The position numbers and the translations under genes are program-made. 64,000 bases of DNA, taken from positions 507,487,665 to 507,551,664 of the forward strand of contig NC_045427.1 of assembly GCF_902635505.1 (NCBI RefSeq), in the 5' to 3' direction. Source of the DNA: Sarcophilus harrisii (lineage: Eukaryota; Chordata; Mammalia; Dasyuromorphia; Dasyuridae). A model generated the notes under the pieces. It did no database searches and was not told the origin of the DNA. It was given only the letters and a program-made list of their open reading frames with translations. Shown in pieces: positions 60,926 through 64,000 of the stretch (position 1 is its first letter; every line of letters begins with the position of its first letter).

Positions 60926-61549
60926 CTGTGAGGAAAAAAACAAAACAAAACATAGAAATGATGATAAAGCATTTACAGAAAATCTCAAGTACTAATAATT
61001 GTAAATGATAATGAGTCTGACTTCATGTGTTCTAGAAAGATACTCTTTAAATACAAACAAGATGTTGCTGAGTCATTTCAGGTATGTCTGACTGTTCATA
61101 ACCCCATTTGGGCTTTTCTTGTCAAAGATATTAGAGTAGTTTGCCATTTCCTTTTTCAACTCATTTTATACATAAGGAAACTGAGGCATACAGGGTTAAG
61201 TGACTTGCTCAGGGTCACACAGCTATTAAATATCTGAAATTGGACTTGAATTCAAGTCTTCCTGGTACTCAATTCCCCAAACCAACTAGTTGCCCTTGTA
61301 ACAGAAATTCCTAAATATTATCTAAAGTTCTGAAACAGTTCATTTTTATAAGTTGGGTAAGCAGTTTCCACAAATTGTTTACTCCGTATAGCTATAACTA
61401 ATAGGTCATAACTATAATGAATACCATCAATATAACATTTAAAGTAAGGGCTTAAAAATTAATGCTTAGATCTTTCTTTTATGTCTTTCCCCGCTTTATA
61501 AATACTACTTCATATAGGGTATTTTTAGAATTCAGTTTAGATGAGTTAC
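60926..61549 (-). other. PRTG: PRTG last intron
   Basis: A 624-bp phase-0 intron with GT donor at 61549-61548 and AG acceptor at 60927-60926. Its central third is a MAR-type SINE. Confidence 0.85.
61050..61297 (-). repeat. MAR-type marsupial SINE in PRTG intron
   Basis: 'gttgctgagtcatttcaggt' 'atgtctgactgttcataacc', 'tagtttgccatttccttttt', 'gttaagtgacttgctcaggg' 'tcacacagcta', and a decayed head. Confidence 0.88.
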
Positions 61550-61654
61550 CTGCTCAATTTTCACCTTCTTAGAGTCTTGAAAAAAAAGCCATTTCTTCTT
61601 AGGGTTACTTTTTGTTATAGGACCATAGCTATTAATAATTAGGTCAGTTCCACC
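61550..61654 (-). CDS. PRTG: PRTG penultimate coding exon: cytoplasmic tail
   Basis: The exon encodes 35 codons, phase 0 at both ends: [20 protein letters not shown] then [15 protein letters not shown]. Acceptor AG is at 61656-61655 and donor GT at 61549-61548. The [11 protein letters not shown] and KKKW.FFQDSKK blocks match the remembered cytoplasmic region of mammalian protogenin and lead directly into PQRRF of the next exon. The segment is Lys-rich, as expected for a cytoplasmic juxtamembrane-to-tail region, and carries no catalytic domain. Confidence 0.9.
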
Positions 61655-62324
61655 CTAAAATAAAAAGGAAAGTTTTAATATTTAACTTCAAAAACTTCAA
61701 CATATGACATTTATATTCAAAAGAAAATAACAGAACAAAAAAGAAATAAATTACATGATATTGTTTCTTTGACTCTAAGTAGGAAATACAGAATATGGGA
61801 TATTTATAAGGTTATACCGATTAACAAAAGATATAGGACATGATGAATTTTTGAATGTATTTTGTGGTGTATACTATTTCTATTGTTCTATGCTACATGT
61901 AAGCATAACTAGTCAAGTATATTTTGATTTTTTATGATTCAGCTCTATGGGGCATTTCCACCAGTAGAACAAATTATAATTCCATCCATGTTTTCTTAGC
62001 TTCTGTCATGACTTTGTCTTTCATCAAATCTATGTAATACAATGGAGGCCTTCCTTAAATTCTTTTAATATTCCATAATGCCCTAATTGGTATCCCTCAT
62101 TCTAAATGACTAGGCTGCATTCTTTTTTGGTCATGATGATGGCTTTCAGGGTCACTTCTTATGTGCAACTACTATGCATCTGTCCATTACCATTTGGTAT
62201 TGGAGTTCTGAATTCTCCAAGGCTGTGGTAGATAATTATTTTCATCAGGGGAACAACAAAAATTTTAAAAGAATAATGGTGCTTAAAAATTTTGTTGTTT
62301 TGTTGAACATTGACTTTAAAAAAT

Positions 62325-62430
62325 TTTGTTTTGTTGTTGTTCAGTAGTTTCAGTCATGTCTAATTCTTCTTTGTGACTCCATTTAGGGTTTTCTTGGCAA
62401 AGATACTGGAGTAGTTTGTAATTTCTTTTT
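62325..62430 (-). repeat. Truncated MAR-type SINE
   Basis: 'gttgttcagtagtttcagtc' 'atgtctaattcttctttgtg', then 'gggttttcttggcaaagata' 'ctggagtagtttg'. It is cut off before the core. Confidence 0.85.
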
Positions 62431-62439
62431 ATAAACTTT

Positions 62440-63058
62440 TAATTCTGAAACTGTACCCCTGAAAGTTATTGATTGTGTATACCTTTTAACCCAATGACAC
62501 CACTATTAGATAAGCCCCAAAGAAGAAAAGGTACATTACAAATTAATTTACAAATACATTTGTAGCAGCTCTTTTTGTAATGGCAATGAACTAGATCTTA
62601 AGGGAGTACCCATCAATTAGGGAATTACTGAACAAATTATAGTACATAAATGTAATGGGATATTATTGTATTGTAAGAAAGAACAGGATGTTTTCTCAAA
62701 AACTTGGGTAGACTTCCATGAATTGATGGTGAGAGAAGTGAGCAAAAACAGGAGTACAATTAATACAATAACAGCATCATTTTAAAGACAAACAATTTTG
62801 AAAGATTTAAGACTGATGATCAAAGAAATAAATAAGAGATTTCAGAAGGATAATGATGAAACATGTTATTTGTCTCGACAGAAAGGTGATGGATTCAGAG
62901 TGTATAATATTATATTTTTTTGGACATGGCTAATATTTTGCTTGGCCATGTAAATTTGCTGAAAGGTTTTTTTTTCTTTTTCAAATAGGAGGGGAGGGAG
63001 AGAAAATGTAGTTTTAACTGAAAAAAATCTTAAATTTAGAAAATAAACAAACAAAAAA
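62440..63058 (+). mobile_element. LINE-1 3' fragment in PRTG intron
   Basis: 'taccttttaacccaatgaca' 'ccactattagataagcccca', 'tttgtagcagctctttttgt' 'aatggcaatgaac', 'acccatcaattagggaatta', 'ggtgatggattcagagtgta', then 'aggaggggagggagagaaaa' and an A-rich end. It lies antisense to PRTG. Confidence 0.85.
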
Positions 63059-63261
63059 AGATGGGTTTCTAAAGCAGAGTGCATTTGAGGATTATTCAAT
63101 GTGCTTCATGATTTCTCAACTGTGATTCAGACCATTCTTTTTAATCCTGTGGAAAGCATAACTATTTTGTAGGTGGATTAACTTTTTGATAAATGTATTT
63201 TACACAGGACATAAAAGTGTTTAATTATAATATATTAAATTAGCTTCTAAGCTTAGAGTAC

Positions 63262-63427
63262 CTTTGCATCAATAAAGCTATTCTGGGCTATCATTGGTAG
63301 TAAGGATTCTTCATTCTCTACCATTCCTTCTAAGTTCTTCCTCATGTCATTCCCACTGGCTACTGAGACATTGGTTCGAGATAACTGCTCAGTTCCTGTT
63401 TGTGAAGTTTTAGAAGCAGATGTTTTC
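63262..63427 (-). CDS. PRTG: PRTG coding exon: cytoplasmic tail
   Basis: This 166-bp exon has one carried-over base and 55 codons: [55 protein letters not shown]. Acceptor AG is at 63429-63428 and donor GT at 63261-63260. It ends in phase 0, joining [12 protein letters not shown] of the next exon. The sequence is Ser/Thr/Asn-rich without a domain, consistent with the intracellular tail of protogenin. Upstream exons with the transmembrane, fibronectin III and Ig parts lie beyond the right edge. Between 63430 and 64000 I see only AT-rich intron. Confidence 0.88.
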
Positions 63428-64000
63428 CTAAAATATTTTTAAATTGGAAAAAAAGGAAATATCATCACATAGAAGAAATGTACAAAAATATCAATTTATA
63501 CAAATTATATTTTTTGAGGAATAACATTCTAATATTTTTCCTCTAGCATGTATTACCACAATTAACTGTATATGTCAAAAGTACTAGATTTTACCTTCAT
63601 CACAAAACAATTTACTTTGAGAAACCTACTTTAATTCTCTCATTGATTTCTATACATGTAAAACCTTATGGTTTCTTAATTATGAATGGGGATAAGGAGG
63701 AGAACCTAGAATTCAAAAAACTTAAAAACAAATGTAAAAAAATTGTTTTGAATGTAACTGGGGCAAAATATTAAATAAATAAATAAAATATACGTAAAGC
63801 CCTTTCCTTTAATAGTTAAATATTAATTCTCTAATATTTATTAAGTGCTTTACTTGTTAAGTAATAGTAGTATTTCCAGTTTAGTATAAACAATCACTTT
63901 TTCACCTTATCATTTTCTAAAGATTTCTCAGATAATTTTTAGCTTGTTTTATAGTCACAACAGCTTAATCTATCATATTTTAATGACAGTGACCAGTTAC

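Larger units (their letters stand above)
61655..63261 (-). other. PRTG: PRTG intron between the last three exons
   Basis: A 1.6-kb phase-0 intron with GT donor at 63261-63260 and AG acceptor at 61656-61655. It contains a truncated MAR SINE (62.33-62.43 kb) abutting an L1 fragment (62.44-63.06 kb). The rest is AT-rich and unassigned. Confidence 0.85.

Overview
The window is mammalian nuclear DNA, most probably from a marsupial. It has spliced vertebrate genes, one CpG island and AT-rich noncoding sequence filled with interspersed repeats. The marsupial call rests on abundant tRNA-derived SINEs of the metatherian MAR/WALLSI type and MIR3-like relatives, marsupial-type LINE-1 3' ends, and many well-preserved LINE-2 copies. 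The species cannot be read from the sequence.

Two protein-coding genes are present, both on the minus strand and both incomplete. PYGO1 (Pygopus 1, a Wnt/beta-catenin co-activator) runs from a CpG-island promoter near 26 kb, through a tiny first coding exon (25904-25952), a 24-kb intron, an 86-bp exon 2 (1567-1652) and a 1-kb intron, into exon 3 (543 to the left edge). Its PHD finger lies beyond the edge. PRTG (protogenin, a neural-type immunoglobulin/fibronectin receptor) enters from the right with three cytoplasmic-tail exons (63262-63427, 61550-61654, 60521-60925), followed by a possible ~7-kb 3' UTR ending near 53.52 kb. The tandem order matches the mammalian PYGO1-PRTG synteny. The two genes are neighbours; nothing here suggests they work together biochemically.

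By region: 1-25.9 kb is PYGO1 and its introns, with SINEs, L1 and L2 pieces, DNA transposons and a very small LTR element at 3.4-4.4 kb. 25.5-27.1 kb is the CpG island. 27-53.5 kb is intergenic, with stacked L2/L1/SINE insertions, a ~1.45-kb almost G-free CTA-type array (39.66-41.1 kb), a near-perfect palindrome (43.2 kb), a ~245-bp inverted duplication (46.2 and 48.3 kb), and an L1 holding two later insertions (47.76-49.23 kb). 53.5-60.5 kb is the repeat-poor putative PRTG 3' UTR, which contains a nuclear copy of mitochondrial COX1 (56.51-56.69 kb). 60.5-64 kb is the end of the PRTG coding region.

I found no undescribed multi-gene system. The more unusual items are the miniature LTR element, the inverted templated-looking copy, the COX1 insertion, the palindrome and the CTA array. 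Gene identities rest on remembered family sequences, and repeat names on remembered consensus sequences, so repeat boundaries are approximate unless a target-site duplication is given.
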